A DNA stretch of 30,607 nt. It comes from a virus. A program made the position numbers and the translations under genes. Of the stretch, positions 8,545 to 16,336 are shown one piece after another. The notes beneath the pieces are model-generated. The model saw nothing but the letters and a program-made list of their open reading frames with translations, searched no databases and was not told where the DNA came from. The stretch's first letter is position 1. The number at the start of each line of letters is the position of its first letter. The stretch is from positions 1 to 30,607 of IMG/VR virus record IMGVR_UViG_3300030117_000934. The stretch is one strand, 5' to 3'.

Positions 8545-9429
8545 ATGTCTGACGTTGCAAATTACACAATAGAAAATAACTCAGGAGCAAACGTAAGAAT
8601 TGATTTAAACAATGTTTTCGCTGCGATCCAATCAAGCAATTCAAAATCTACCGATTTAGCTACAAGTCAGTGTGTAGCTGGTATGCCTTTTTTAAATAGT
8701 TCTACAAATATTTTAAAAATACGAAATTCAAGTAATAATGCTTTTACTGAAATAGGGAATATAGATCAGGCTAACTTAGGTTTATTATCTAAAGCTGGTG
8801 GTGCTTTAACAGGGGTTTTAGAACTTGATGATTCAAATAGCATTACTAGTCCAGCACTATGTTTTGACGGGGATGAAGACACTGGCCTATTTAGACACGC
8901 TGCTAACACAATAGGATTTTCTACAGGTGGTGTTTTTCAAGCATTTATAGATGGAAATGGCCTTACATTAAAAGATCAAAATGAGGTAAGGTTTATGGAA
9001 CTTACTTCTCAAGGTACAAATCATATAAGTGTAAGAGCGCCAAACGCTGTAGCGTCAAATAGAGTCATAACATTACCTGATGAAAATGGCACATTACTAA
9101 CAACAGCTACAGGTCTTCAAGCCACAAATATAACAGGAGTATTAATGGCGATAGGAAGTACATCTGTTTCTAGGGGTAACACAATTACAGCATTACCTGG
9201 TATGCATTCAATTACCCCTGCTGCTGATAATACATATACATTAGGAACTTCAAGTTTAAGATGGCGAGATCTATTTACTAATGACTTAGATTTGAGTAAT
9301 GAAGGAAGTCAAAATGATGTTGACGGAACTTGGGGTTCATATAAAATTCAAGAAGGAGAAGAACATCTTTTTTTAATTAACAGAAGAAATGGTAAAAAGT
9401 ACAAATTTGATGTTACGGAGGTAGAATAG
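8545..9429 (+). CDS. Tail fibre-like protein with shared C-terminal module
   Basis: This 294-residue protein follows J by 22 nt, with GGAG about 15 nt before the ATG. Its middle has repeats common in marine phage fibres: a GGALTGVLELDD strand, S-P-A-L-C-F-D-G-D-E-D-T-G-L-F, and RVITLPDENGTLLTT. The last ~70 residues (ADNTYTLGTSSLRW through the end) align with the C-terminus of the 851-residue fibre at 11655-14210, with about 44 of 68 identical positions. That module is probably a trimer-forming or attachment tip. It is likely structural and external; receptor or sugar specificity cannot be read from the sequence. Confidence 0.75.
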   Translation: MSDVANYTIENNSGANVRIDLNNVFAAIQSSNSKSTDLATSQCVAGMPFLNSSTNILKIRNSSNNAFTEIGNIDQANLGLLSKAGGALTGVLELDDSNSITSPALCFDGDEDTGLFRHAANTIGFSTGGVFQAFIDGNGLTLKDQNEVRFMELTSQGTNHISVRAPNAVASNRVITLPDENGTLLTTATGLQATNITGVLMAIGSTSVSRGNTITALPGMHSITPAADNTYTLGTSSLRWRDLFTNDLDLSNEGSQNDVDGTWGSYKIQEGEEHLFLINRRNGKKYKFDVTEVE

Positions 9430-9433
9430 AAAC

Positions 9434-9775
9434 ATGGCAGTTATCCCAGCAACTAAAAATTTTGACCTAGTCAAAAGATCAGATTTCCCACTAAAACTAA
9501 CATTTAAAGATAGCAATGGAGATGCTATTAATCTCACAGGCTATACAGTTGCTGCTCAAGTTTGGGATACTGATAGAAAAGTAAAGTTTGCGGATTGGGG
9601 GGTGACTTACACTAATAGAACAAATGGAATAATTGACATTAAATTAACTGATGTTCAAACTGATAACTTTATTGTTGGAACTTTAAAATATGATGTTAAA
9701 TTAACCGAACCTAGCGGAGATGAATACTATTATATAAAAGGTAATTTAAATGTTACACAAGGTTATACAGCATGA
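9434..9775 (+). CDS. Small beta-sandwich tail protein (BppU-N-like), putative
   Basis: A 113-residue protein with alternating strands: FPLKLTFKDSNGDAINLTGY, then AAQVW, GIIDIKLT and LKYDVKLTEPSG...YYIKGNLNV. This pattern recalls the N-terminal immunoglobulin-like domain of baseplate upper (BppU) proteins, which occurs as a stand-alone protein next to fibre genes in marine phages. It lies 4 nt after the fibre gene and overlaps the next gene by 4 nt (ATGA), so it belongs to the adhesion operon. An adaptor between tip and fibres is plausible but unproven. Confidence 0.6.
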   Translation: MAVIPATKNFDLVKRSDFPLKLTFKDSNGDAINLTGYTVAAQVWDTDRKVKFADWGVTYTNRTNGIIDIKLTDVQTDNFIVGTLKYDVKLTEPSGDEYYYIKGNLNVTQGYTA

Positions 9776-9996
9776 GTAGTCCTAACAAAGTAGAGGTATC
9801 ACAAGTCTCAGATGTTACAACTGTAGAGATAACCACAGTCGGGCCACAAGGCGCACAATTTTCTTTGACAAATACCTCTTTAAATGATTCCAACAAAGTC
9901 AACAATTCAGTAGTGTATTTTGATTCAGGAAGTGGTACATTTAAAGCAGATTCAACTCGTACTGTAGAAAATTTAGTCGATGGAGGTAACTTTTAA
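9772..9996 (+). CDS. Small fibre-associated protein, function unknown
   Basis: This 74-residue, Ser/Thr/Val/Asp-rich protein has a beta-type pattern. The middle, VEITTVGPQGAQ, resembles the short collagen-like or GPQG joints seen at the start of phage fibre proteins, and the end (NSVVYFDSGSGTFKAD) resembles a fibre segment. It overlaps the preceding gene by 4 nt and the next by 1 nt (TAATG), so it is clearly within the fibre operon. It may be a detached N-terminal connector of the following fibre. No catalytic motif is visible. Confidence 0.6.
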   Translation: MSSPNKVEVSQVSDVTTVEITTVGPQGAQFSLTNTSLNDSNKVNNSVVYFDSGSGTFKADSTRTVENLVDGGNF

Positions 9997-11630
9997 TGGC
10001 TAACACAATCAGAATTAAAAGATCAACTGGATCGTCTAATCCAACATCTATGGCTAATGCCGAAGTTGCCTTCAGAGAAGGTGATGAGGTTTTAATATAT
10101 GGTACTGGAACTGGCGGTGCTGGAGGTTCAGCTACAAGTATTATTCCTATTGGTGGTAAGGGAGCATTTTTTGATAAAGCAACAACTAGAAACGCAAATA
10201 TTGTATTAGCCGGCCCGACAACTGGAAGTGCTGCTGCACCTACATTTAGGGCTTTGGTAAGTGATGATATACCTTCGTTAGCACATACCAAGATTAGTGA
10301 TTTTGATACAGGGGTTAGAACAAATAGATTAGATCAAATGGCTGCACCAACAGGTGCGGTAAGTGCAAATAGTCAAAAGATTACAGGATTAGCAGATCCA
10401 ACTGCTGATGCTGATGCTGCAAATAAAGGTTATGTAGACGGAGTCGCACAAGGTCTTGATGTAAAAGATTCTGTAAAGGCAACAACTACAGCGAATGGAA
10501 CTTTAGCTTCTGCTTTTGCCAACGGTCAGACTATAGATGGTGTTTCGTTATCAACCAACGATAGAATTCTTCTTAAAAATCAAAATACTGCAACAGAAAA
10601 TGGTATTTACACTGTTAATGCGTCTGGCGCTCCTACAAGGGCAGATGATTTAGCTACTGGTGCTGACGCTGCTGGTGCATTTGTATTTGTAGAGCAAGGC
10701 ACAGTAAACGCAGAAAATGGCTTTGTTTGTACTTCTAATAAAGGTAGTGCAGTTGTTGGAACGAATAATCTAACTTTTGCTCAGTTTTCTGGTGCTGGTC
10801 AAATTATTGCAGGAGATGGCTTAGATAAATCTGGTAATACACTTTCCCTAGACCTTAAATCAAATGGTGGTGTAGTTATAGAATCAACTGAATTAGCTGT
10901 TGATCTTTCTGCTAGTTCTATAACAGGAACACTTGCGATTGGCGATGGTGGAACGGGTGCTACAAGTGCAAGTGCAGCAAGAACAGCTTTAGGAGTTGCT
11001 ATTGGATCAGATGTACAAGCTTTTGATGCACAGTTAGCAGATGTAGCTGGTCTTACACCTTCTGATAGTGGCTTTATTGTTGGTAACGGATCTAATTTTG
11101 TTATAGAGTCTGGATCTACTGCTAGAGCTAGTCTTGGATTGACTATAGGTACAGATGTAGAACCACATAGCGATAAGTTAACAGAACTTGCGACTATGGC
11201 TCAGACAAGTGCAAATGCTTTGGCAGATTTAACAGAAGCCGAAGTGCAAATATTAGATGGCGCTACATTAACAACTACTGAATTAAATTATGTTGATGGT
11301 GTAACTTCTGCAATTCAAACTCAATTAGATAATAAACAAGCTTTAGATGCTGAACTAACAGAATTAGCCACTATGTCTAGTGGTACTGCTAGTGCATTAG
11401 CTGATTTAACAGGAACAGAGGTAGCAATTCTTGATGGAGCTACAGTTACAACTACTGAACTTAATATCATTGATGGTGGAACGTCAGCAACTTCAACCAC
11501 TCTTGCAACAGCCGATAGAATGGTTATGAATGACGCTGGCACTATGAAACAAGTTGCTTTATCTGATCTTGTTACTTTCTTGGAAGATGGTTCTACTTCG
11601 GGTTTTGATATAGACGGAGGAACTTACTAA
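9996..11630 (+). CDS. Repeat-rich tail fibre protein (544 aa)
   Basis: The N-terminus NTIRIKRSTGSSNPTSMANA...E is the virion-attachment-like start shared with the next fibre (NTIKLKRGSGSDPTASDLAVGE). The middle has the QKITGLADPTADADAANKGYV motif and a domain with DGVSLSTNDRILLKNQNTA and ENGIYTVNASGAPTRADD, both frequent in marine phage fibres. The C-terminal third contains about 59-residue repeats. LTELATM recurs at residues near 395 and 454, each followed by ALADLT and ILDGAT-x-TTTELN. A related repeat pair (ALGVAIGSDVQ / SLGLTIGTDVE) lies just upstream. The end SGFDIDGGTY is typical of such fibres. It probably forms a long trimeric shaft. Confidence 0.8.
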   Translation: MANTIRIKRSTGSSNPTSMANAEVAFREGDEVLIYGTGTGGAGGSATSIIPIGGKGAFFDKATTRNANIVLAGPTTGSAAAPTFRALVSDDIPSLAHTKISDFDTGVRTNRLDQMAAPTGAVSANSQKITGLADPTADADAANKGYVDGVAQGLDVKDSVKATTTANGTLASAFANGQTIDGVSLSTNDRILLKNQNTATENGIYTVNASGAPTRADDLATGADAAGAFVFVEQGTVNAENGFVCTSNKGSAVVGTNNLTFAQFSGAGQIIAGDGLDKSGNTLSLDLKSNGGVVIESTELAVDLSASSITGTLAIGDGGTGATSASAARTALGVAIGSDVQAFDAQLADVAGLTPSDSGFIVGNGSNFVIESGSTARASLGLTIGTDVEPHSDKLTELATMAQTSANALADLTEAEVQILDGATLTTTELNYVDGVTSAIQTQLDNKQALDAELTELATMSSGTASALADLTGTEVAILDGATVTTTELNIIDGGTSATSTTLATADRMVMNDAGTMKQVALSDLVTFLEDGSTSGFDIDGGTY

Positions 11631-11654
11631 ATTTAACCATCAGGAGGCCAAGCA

Positions 11655-14210
11655 ATGTCAAACACAATTAAGCTAAAAAGAGGTTCTGGTAGCGATCCAA
11701 CTGCTAGTGATCTTGCTGTAGGAGAAGTTGCGTTACGGACAGATAATGCAAGTTTATTTACTAAAAAAGATGATGGTAATGTAGCTGAGATAGGTGCTGC
11801 TGCTGGTGTTAGTGATGGAGATAAAGGAGATATAACTGTTAGTAATAGCGGTGCAACTTTTACTATAGATAATAATGTAATAACTTCATCAAAAATTGCT
11901 AATGATGCAGTTACAGGTACAAAAATAGGACAGGTAATTGATAATAGTCACATTACTGCAAGTGCAGCGATAGCAGGGTCAAAGATTTCTCCTACATTTA
12001 CGTCAGATATTACACTTGCATCTACAACAGCTGGACAAAAAATTTCAATTACAAAAGATGGAACTGAAGCTGCACAGTTGGGTCACATAGGAACTGGTAA
12101 TGAAGGAGCATTAATTTTAAAAGATGGAGGTACAGCCACAGTTGTTATTCATGGGGATGCCCCAAGCGGAGTAAGTTATTTCAACTCTGGTAATGTAGCT
12201 ATTGGAAAAACGACTGCAAGTCAAAAATTAGATGTAGTTGGCAATATCGCAGTATCAGGTACAGTAGATGGGGTAGATATTGCTGCTCGTAATACATTAT
12301 TTGGTGGATTGACTTCTAGTTCTGGTGTATTGACTAATGGAGTAACAGCAACGACCCAATCAGCAAGTGATAATTCTACAAAGGTTGCGACAACAGCTTA
12401 CACAGATACAGCAATAGCAAACCTAGTAGACTCTGCACCTGGTACGTTAAATACACTGAATGAACTGGCAGCAGCTTTAGGTGATGATCCAAACTTTGCA
12501 ACAACAGTTACAAACTCAATAGCAACCAAAATGCCTCTTGCTGGTGGCACTTTTACAGGTGATGTTCTTTTTCAATGTGATAGCGGAAATATACTTTTTG
12601 ATAAGTCTGATAATGCTCTTGAATTTTCTGATAGCGTAAAAGCAAAATTTGGAGGTTCTGGGGATTTAGTAATTTTTCACGATGGGAGTGAAAATGTAAT
12701 TAACTGTGCTAATTCTCATAATTTAGAAATTAGAAATGGGTCCGAAAGATTGGCTGAATTTGGACCTAATGGAGCAGTTGATTTGTACTTTGATAACAAT
12801 AAAAAATTTGCTACGGCCACTTCGGGAGTGTCTATAACAGGTAATATCGCAGTATCAGGCACAGTAGATGGTCGTGACGTAGCTAGTGATGGGTCAAAAC
12901 TTGATGGCATTGAGTCTGGGGCTACAGCCGATCAATCAGCTTCAGAAATACTTACTCTTATCAAAACTGTAGATGGTTCTAGTAGTGGGCTAGATGCAGA
13001 TTTGTTAGATGGTCAAGAAGGTTCTTATTATAGAAACGCATCAAATATAAATGCTGGAACAATATCAGATGCAAGATTACCAAGTTCAATATCCTCAGAT
13101 ATTACAGGAAATGCTGCTACTGCGACAACTTCAACAAGAGTTACAGTAACAGACCAATCATCAGATACTTCTTGTTCTGTTTTATTTACACAAGCTGCAA
13201 CAGGTAATCAAACTCCACATAGCGGTAGTAATTTAACTTTTAATTCATCATCAGGACTTTTAACAGCTACATTATTCTCTGGTAATGGTGCTAGTTTAAC
13301 TTCTTTAAATGCTTCTAATATTTCTTCTGGAACAATATCAGACGCAAGATTACCTAGTTCGATATCATCTGATATTACAGGAAACGCAGCTACAGCTACT
13401 CAATTACAAAACGCACGAACAATCGCTGGTACGAGTTTTAATGGAACTGCAAATATCAATATAAATTACAATAATTTAACTAACAAACCAACAATTCCGA
13501 CTAATAACAATCAGCTTACAAATGGTGCTGGATATGTAACCAGCAGTGGAAATACCATAATTGGAACTGACTCAGATATAAATACTTCGGGTGCAACTGT
13601 AATAGACCAGCTAAATATGACAGATGGAGTGATAACTTCTCACAGTACAAGAACTCTTACTTTGGCAAATTTAGGTTATACAGGAGCTACAAATGCTAAC
13701 AATATTACTAATAATAATCAGCTTACAAATGGTGCTGGATACATAACCTCTGCATCATTTTCAGACGTTGCTGGTGGTGGTACGTTCACAGGGGATATAA
13801 GTGTAAGTGGTGGTGCAGCTGCTTTAAATGTTAATGCTAATAGTGATATAAGATTTACCAACGGAACATGGACAGGAAATGCCTGTAAAATTCAACATCA
13901 CAATAATTCTTTATATATAAGTGGTGGTTCTAGTGGAATTATTTTCAGAGAAAGTGGTACTGATCGAGCTAAAATTGATGGAAGTGGTCATTTCCTCCCT
14001 GGTGCTGACAATACATACAGATTAGGAAGTCCAAGTGTTAGGTGGCAAGATGTTTATACAAATGACCTAAATCTATCAAACGAAGGAAGTTCTAATAAAG
14101 TGGACAATACATGGGGAGACTATACAATACAGGAAGGAGCAGATGATCTTTTCATCATTAACAACAGAAATGGTAAGATGTTTAAATTCATGCTACAGGA
14201 GGTCAAATAA
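11655..14210 (+). CDS. Long modular tail fibre protein (851 aa)
   Basis: It is preceded by a strong Shine-Dalgarno (CAGGAGG), unlike most neighbours, which rely on overlap. The N-terminus shares the NTIKLKR-type attachment start with the 544-residue fibre. The shaft has duplicated blocks: NIAVSGTVDG at about residues 197 and 397, GTISDARLPSSISSDITGNA twice, and NNQLTNGAGY twice. Other typical fibre motifs are a TQSASDNSTKVATTAYTD segment and DLLDGQEGSYYRNASN. The C-terminal ~70 residues repeat the tip module of the 294-residue fibre at 8545-9429. It is expected to be a trimeric side or tip fibre that determines adsorption. Confidence 0.85.
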   Translation: MSNTIKLKRGSGSDPTASDLAVGEVALRTDNASLFTKKDDGNVAEIGAAAGVSDGDKGDITVSNSGATFTIDNNVITSSKIANDAVTGTKIGQVIDNSHITASAAIAGSKISPTFTSDITLASTTAGQKISITKDGTEAAQLGHIGTGNEGALILKDGGTATVVIHGDAPSGVSYFNSGNVAIGKTTASQKLDVVGNIAVSGTVDGVDIAARNTLFGGLTSSSGVLTNGVTATTQSASDNSTKVATTAYTDTAIANLVDSAPGTLNTLNELAAALGDDPNFATTVTNSIATKMPLAGGTFTGDVLFQCDSGNILFDKSDNALEFSDSVKAKFGGSGDLVIFHDGSENVINCANSHNLEIRNGSERLAEFGPNGAVDLYFDNNKKFATATSGVSITGNIAVSGTVDGRDVASDGSKLDGIESGATADQSASEILTLIKTVDGSSSGLDADLLDGQEGSYYRNASNINAGTISDARLPSSISSDITGNAATATTSTRVTVTDQSSDTSCSVLFTQAATGNQTPHSGSNLTFNSSSGLLTATLFSGNGASLTSLNASNISSGTISDARLPSSISSDITGNAATATQLQNARTIAGTSFNGTANININYNNLTNKPTIPTNNNQLTNGAGYVTSSGNTIIGTDSDINTSGATVIDQLNMTDGVITSHSTRTLTLANLGYTGATNANNITNNNQLTNGAGYITSASFSDVAGGGTFTGDISVSGGAAALNVNANSDIRFTNGTWTGNACKIQHHNNSLYISGGSSGIIFRESGTDRAKIDGSGHFLPGADNTYRLGSPSVRWQDVYTNDLNLSNEGSSNKVDNTWGDYTIQEGADDLFIINNRNGKMFKFMLQEVK
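12243..12871 (+). repeat. Internal repeat pair in the long fibre gene, exactly 600 nt apart
   Basis: A 29-nt segment at 12243-12271 recurs at 12843-12871 with a single mismatch (T versus C at the 18th base). It encodes the NIAVSGTVDG peptide in the same frame. The exact 600-nt spacing and near identity point to a recent internal duplication or recombination within the shaft. Confidence 0.85.
13056..13397 (+). repeat. 69-nt degenerate repeat pair in the fibre shaft
   Basis: 13056-13124 and 13329-13397 encode the same block (GTISDARLPSSISSDITGNA plus ATA) with scattered third-position changes. The unit period is 273 nt. The DNA is more diverged than the protein, so this is an older duplication under protein-level constraint. 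Confidence 0.8.
13511..13741 (+). repeat. 24-nt perfect direct repeat in the fibre gene
   Basis: The 24-nt stretch beginning TCAGCTTACA and ending GTGCTGGATA is identical at 13511-13534 and 13718-13741, in frame, encoding QLTNGAGY. It is a possible site for unequal recombination that would delete or add about 207 nt (69 residues) of shaft. Confidence 0.85.
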
Positions 14211-14554
14211 TGGCATTTCATAGTAAGTCCAATATGATTTGTGCTTGGGCAGCCCTAAGAGCAGATAACAGTTCTTTGTATGAATCATATAATGTTACAA
14301 GTATTAGTGATTCTGGAAGTGGTAGGCAGAAACTAAATCTAACAACTGCTGTTACAAGTAATACTTATGGAATACTAGGTACTGCAACTTGTGGAAGTGG
14401 AGCGCATAACTATCAAAATAGAGGTCAAATAGTTACCTGTTTTCAAGCAACATCATCAAGTTCTTCATCAGTCCCATACGCTATAGAATACTCTGGAAAT
14501 AATGGTGCTGGTGCGACATCTCATATCACAATCATGGTGGTGGGTAGGCTCTAA
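14210..14554 (+). CDS. Stand-alone fibre-tip domain protein, copy 1
   Basis: A 114-residue protein with the pattern ICAWAALRA...ESYNVTSISDSGSGRQKLNLTTAV. This resembles a C-terminal domain of many phage fibres (AWVNF....SYNVSSITDNGTG.Y.NFTTAM), but here it is an independent protein. Three cysteines (11, 61, 77) are conserved in the neighbouring copy. No signal peptide is seen. It overlaps the fibre gene by 1 nt (TAATG) and the next copy by 1 nt. Role inferred: a receptor-binding or tip-decorating unit, perhaps forming mixed oligomers with copy 2. Confidence 0.7.
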   Translation: MAFHSKSNMICAWAALRADNSSLYESYNVTSISDSGSGRQKLNLTTAVTSNTYGILGTATCGSGAHNYQNRGQIVTCFQATSSSSSSVPYAIEYSGNNGAGATSHITIMVVGRL

Positions 14555-14898
14555 TGGCAGTACACAGCAAATCAAATATGATATGTGCTTGGGCTGCTTT
14601 AAGAGCAGATAACAGCACTTTATATGAGTCTTACAATGTCACAAGCATCAGCGATTCTGGTCAAGGCAGGCAAAAATTAAATCTTACTACTGCTGTTACT
14701 AGCAACACCTATGGCATATTAGGAACTGCAACCTGTGCTAGTGGAGCGCATAATTATCAAAACAGGGGGCAAATTATTACTTGTTTTGAAGCTACTTCTT
14801 CGACTACATCAGCCGTTCCATACGCAATAGAATATGCTAGTAATAATAGTGCCGGTGCTACATCACATATTACAATTATGGTAGTAGGGAGACTCTAA
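14554..14898 (+). CDS. Stand-alone fibre-tip domain protein, copy 2
   Basis: A tandem paralogue of the preceding gene with the same length (114 residues) and about 102 of 114 identical residues; the end ATSHITIMVVGRL is the same. The DNA differs at a large share of third codon positions: in the first 62 codons I count over 30 synonymous changes. The duplication is therefore old, or was assembled from a diverged relative, and the protein is strongly conserved. Substitutions cluster at residues 84-87 and 95-99, which may be a surface loop. The gene overlaps the next one by 1 nt. Confidence 0.7.
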   Translation: MAVHSKSNMICAWAALRADNSTLYESYNVTSISDSGQGRQKLNLTTAVTSNTYGILGTATCASGAHNYQNRGQIITCFEATSSTTSAVPYAIEYASNNSAGATSHITIMVVGRL

Positions 14899-15131
14899 TG
14901 AAAATTATCCACAAAGAAGCAGATGGCTCTGTAACAATCATTCACCCATCACCCACAGAGATTAATCCATCCACAGGTAATGTTTTTACTACTGAAGAAA
15001 TCGCTAAAAAAGATGTACCTACTGGTTTTAAGTATAAAATAGTAGAGGATAACGAAGTACCAACAGATCGTAGTTTTCGAGATGCTTGGGTCGTTGATGA
15101 TTCCGCACTTACAGATGGAGAAGGCGAATGA
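14898..15131 (+). CDS. Small fibre-assembly-like protein, first of a pair
   Basis: A 77-residue acidic protein that begins MKIIHKEADGSVTIIHPSP and ends with VPTDRSFRDAWVVDD. The layout (a strand carrying V-x-I-I-x-P, then a lysine-rich V-P-x-x-x-x-Y-K-I-V, then D-R-x-F-R-D-A-W) is typical of a small protein found after fibre genes in marine phages. It resembles the start of Tfa-type tail-fibre assembly chaperones. It overlaps the following gene by 4 nt (ATGA). The chaperone role is an inference from position and resemblance. Confidence 0.65.
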   Translation: MKIIHKEADGSVTIIHPSPTEINPSTGNVFTTEEIAKKDVPTGFKYKIVEDNEVPTDRSFRDAWVVDDSALTDGEGE

Positions 15132-15394
15132 GTAGTATTATTTCGATAGACTTAGCAAAAGCTAAAACTATTCATAGAACTTATATAAGAAATTCTAGGA
15201 AAGATAGATTTGCTGAACTTGATATAGAATTTATGCTTGCACAAGAATCTGGCTCAGACACTTCATCTATTGTTGCAAAAAAACAAGCATTAAGAGATGC
15301 CCCTGCTGATAGTGCTATAGATGCTGCAACTGATGTAGCTAGTTTGAAGGCTCAATGGAATACCGCTATATTAGGAGATAGCCCTTATTTATGA
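15128..15394 (+). CDS. Small fibre-assembly-like protein, second of a pair
   Basis: An 88-residue helical protein with the pattern D-L-x-K-A-x-x-I-H-R-x-x-I-R-x-x-R, LDIEFMLAQE, and KQALRDAP followed by LKAQWN. This matches my memory of a conserved marine phage family placed beside the preceding protein; the two together look like the halves of a fibre-assembly (Tfa-like) protein. It is probably translated by coupling through the 4-nt overlap with the previous gene. No enzymatic motif is visible. Confidence 0.65.
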   Translation: MSSIISIDLAKAKTIHRTYIRNSRKDRFAELDIEFMLAQESGSDTSSIVAKKQALRDAPADSAIDAATDVASLKAQWNTAILGDSPYL

Positions 15395-15397
15395 TTT

Positions 15398-16018
15398 TTG
15401 AAAGATTTTATTGAAATATACGATAATGCTTTATCAAATGTTAACTGTAAAATAATTATTGACGAATTTGAAAATACAGAAATTTCCGAAAAATATAGTG
15501 CTGATGTAAACAAATTACATAAACAAAATGTAGACAGGTCATTTAGAAACAAAAAACTAAAATCTTCTCAAGATCTAACGATCTCATTTTTAAAGCAAAA
15601 CTATCCAATAAACCAAATAATAATGTCATGTTTACTTAAGCACAGTAAATTTTATTTGAATAAAAATCCACAGCTAAGAATTTTTTCTAATTGGGGATTA
15701 AATGAAATTTATAATATTCAAAAATATCAGCCTAACCAAGGATATTTTGGTGAGCATTTTGAAAACAATCATGTACAAGATCATAAAAGAGTTATGGTAT
15801 GGATGATTTACTTAAACACAGTTTCTAGTAATGGCGGTACATATTTTAGTAACTACGACAAAACTATTAATGCAGTACAAGGAAGATTGGTCATATGGCC
15901 GGCATATTGGACACATACTCATAGAGGTGTAATAAGTACTGAGGAAATTAAGTATATTGCCACTGGATGGTTTGATACTGAGGCTGCTTTCAAGTTCTAT
16001 CCTAAATTTATAAGCTAA
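15398..16018 (+). CDS. 2-oxoglutarate/Fe(II)-dependent oxygenase, prolyl-4-hydroxylase-like
   Basis: A 206-residue protein with the double-stranded beta-helix pattern of the 2OG-Fe(II) family common in cyanophages. Key elements are GEHFEN (residues 118-123), RVMVWMIYLN (131-140), GGTYF, GRLVIWPAYWTHTHRG (162-177) and KYIATGW (185-191). Proposed iron ligands are His120, Glu122 and a histidine of the THTH segment (His173 or His175); Lys185 is a candidate 2OG-binding residue. The acidic ligand is Glu in an HxE arrangement rather than the more usual HxD. The start is TTG: an in-frame TGA at 15392 excludes a longer form, and the nearby ATG at 15391 opens another frame that stops after seven codons. 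The substrate is unknown. Confidence 0.8.
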   Translation: MKDFIEIYDNALSNVNCKIIIDEFENTEISEKYSADVNKLHKQNVDRSFRNKKLKSSQDLTISFLKQNYPINQIIMSCLLKHSKFYLNKNPQLRIFSNWGLNEIYNIQKYQPNQGYFGEHFENNHVQDHKRVMVWMIYLNTVSSNGGTYFSNYDKTINAVQGRLVIWPAYWTHTHRGVISTEEIKYIATGWFDTEAAFKFYPKFIS

Positions 16019-16048
16019 CTTGTAAGAATCTTGAATTACAAGTATATT
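16018..16048 (+). promoter_or_regulatory. Candidate promoter overlapped by an inverted repeat
   Basis: TTGTAA (16020-16025) and TATATT (16043-16048) are separated by exactly 17 nt and would fire rightward toward the gene at 16069. An 8-bp perfect inverted repeat (ACTTGTAA at 16018-16025 and TTACAAGT at 16036-16043) covers the -35 element and most of the spacer, so it could be an operator. No U-run follows it, which argues against an intrinsic terminator. Element quality is 4/6 and 5/6 against sigma-70 consensus, read by eye. Confidence 0.4.
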
Positions 16049-16068
16049 AAAAAAAAAACTAAAAAAAA

Positions 16069-16302
16069 ATGAGATCTATTATTGAAAAACAAATTCTTGA
16101 GTGGCAAGAAGAATTAAAATCACACAAAGAAAGACTTGCACAAGCACAACAAGTTGTTGAGCAAGAAACAAGATTTATTTCGATGATTGAGGGTGGGTTA
16201 CAGGCACAGGAGATGTTGTTGAAAAAGATCGAGTCAAAAGACCAGCAAACAAATAAAGAGGAGCTAGGCCAACAATCAGAAAAAGCACCATCAAAGAAAT
16301 AG
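16069..16302 (+). CDS. Small coiled-coil protein, function unknown
   Basis: A 77-residue, highly charged protein predicted to be one long helix. Heptad-like spacing runs through residues 3-58 (I-x-x-Q-I-L-x-W-x-E-E-L-x-S-H-K-E-R-L...), followed by a polar Gln/Lys tail. It starts at an ATG after two A-runs, with no clear Shine-Dalgarno. It is the first gene after the candidate promoter at 16018-16048 and precedes a one-helix membrane protein. Similar Q-rich coiled-coil proteins occur near lysis or late accessory genes of marine phages, but I cannot assign a role. Confidence 0.6.
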   Translation: MRSIIEKQILEWQEELKSHKERLAQAQQVVEQETRFISMIEGGLQAQEMLLKKIESKDQQTNKEELGQQSEKAPSKK

Positions 16303-16336
16303 GTGCTAAAGCCCTAATTAATGCTTCTTTAAACAT

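Noticed and set aside
9941-10291. Minus-strand frame of 116 codons inside a fibre gene
   Set aside because: It is hydrophobic, low-complexity and antisense to repeated fibre coding sequence; there is no ribosome site and no operon context.
14210-14898. Diversity-generating retroelement variable region
   Set aside because: The duplicated tip proteins differ mostly at synonymous third positions without an adenine-directed bias, and no reverse transcriptase or template repeat is seen in the window.
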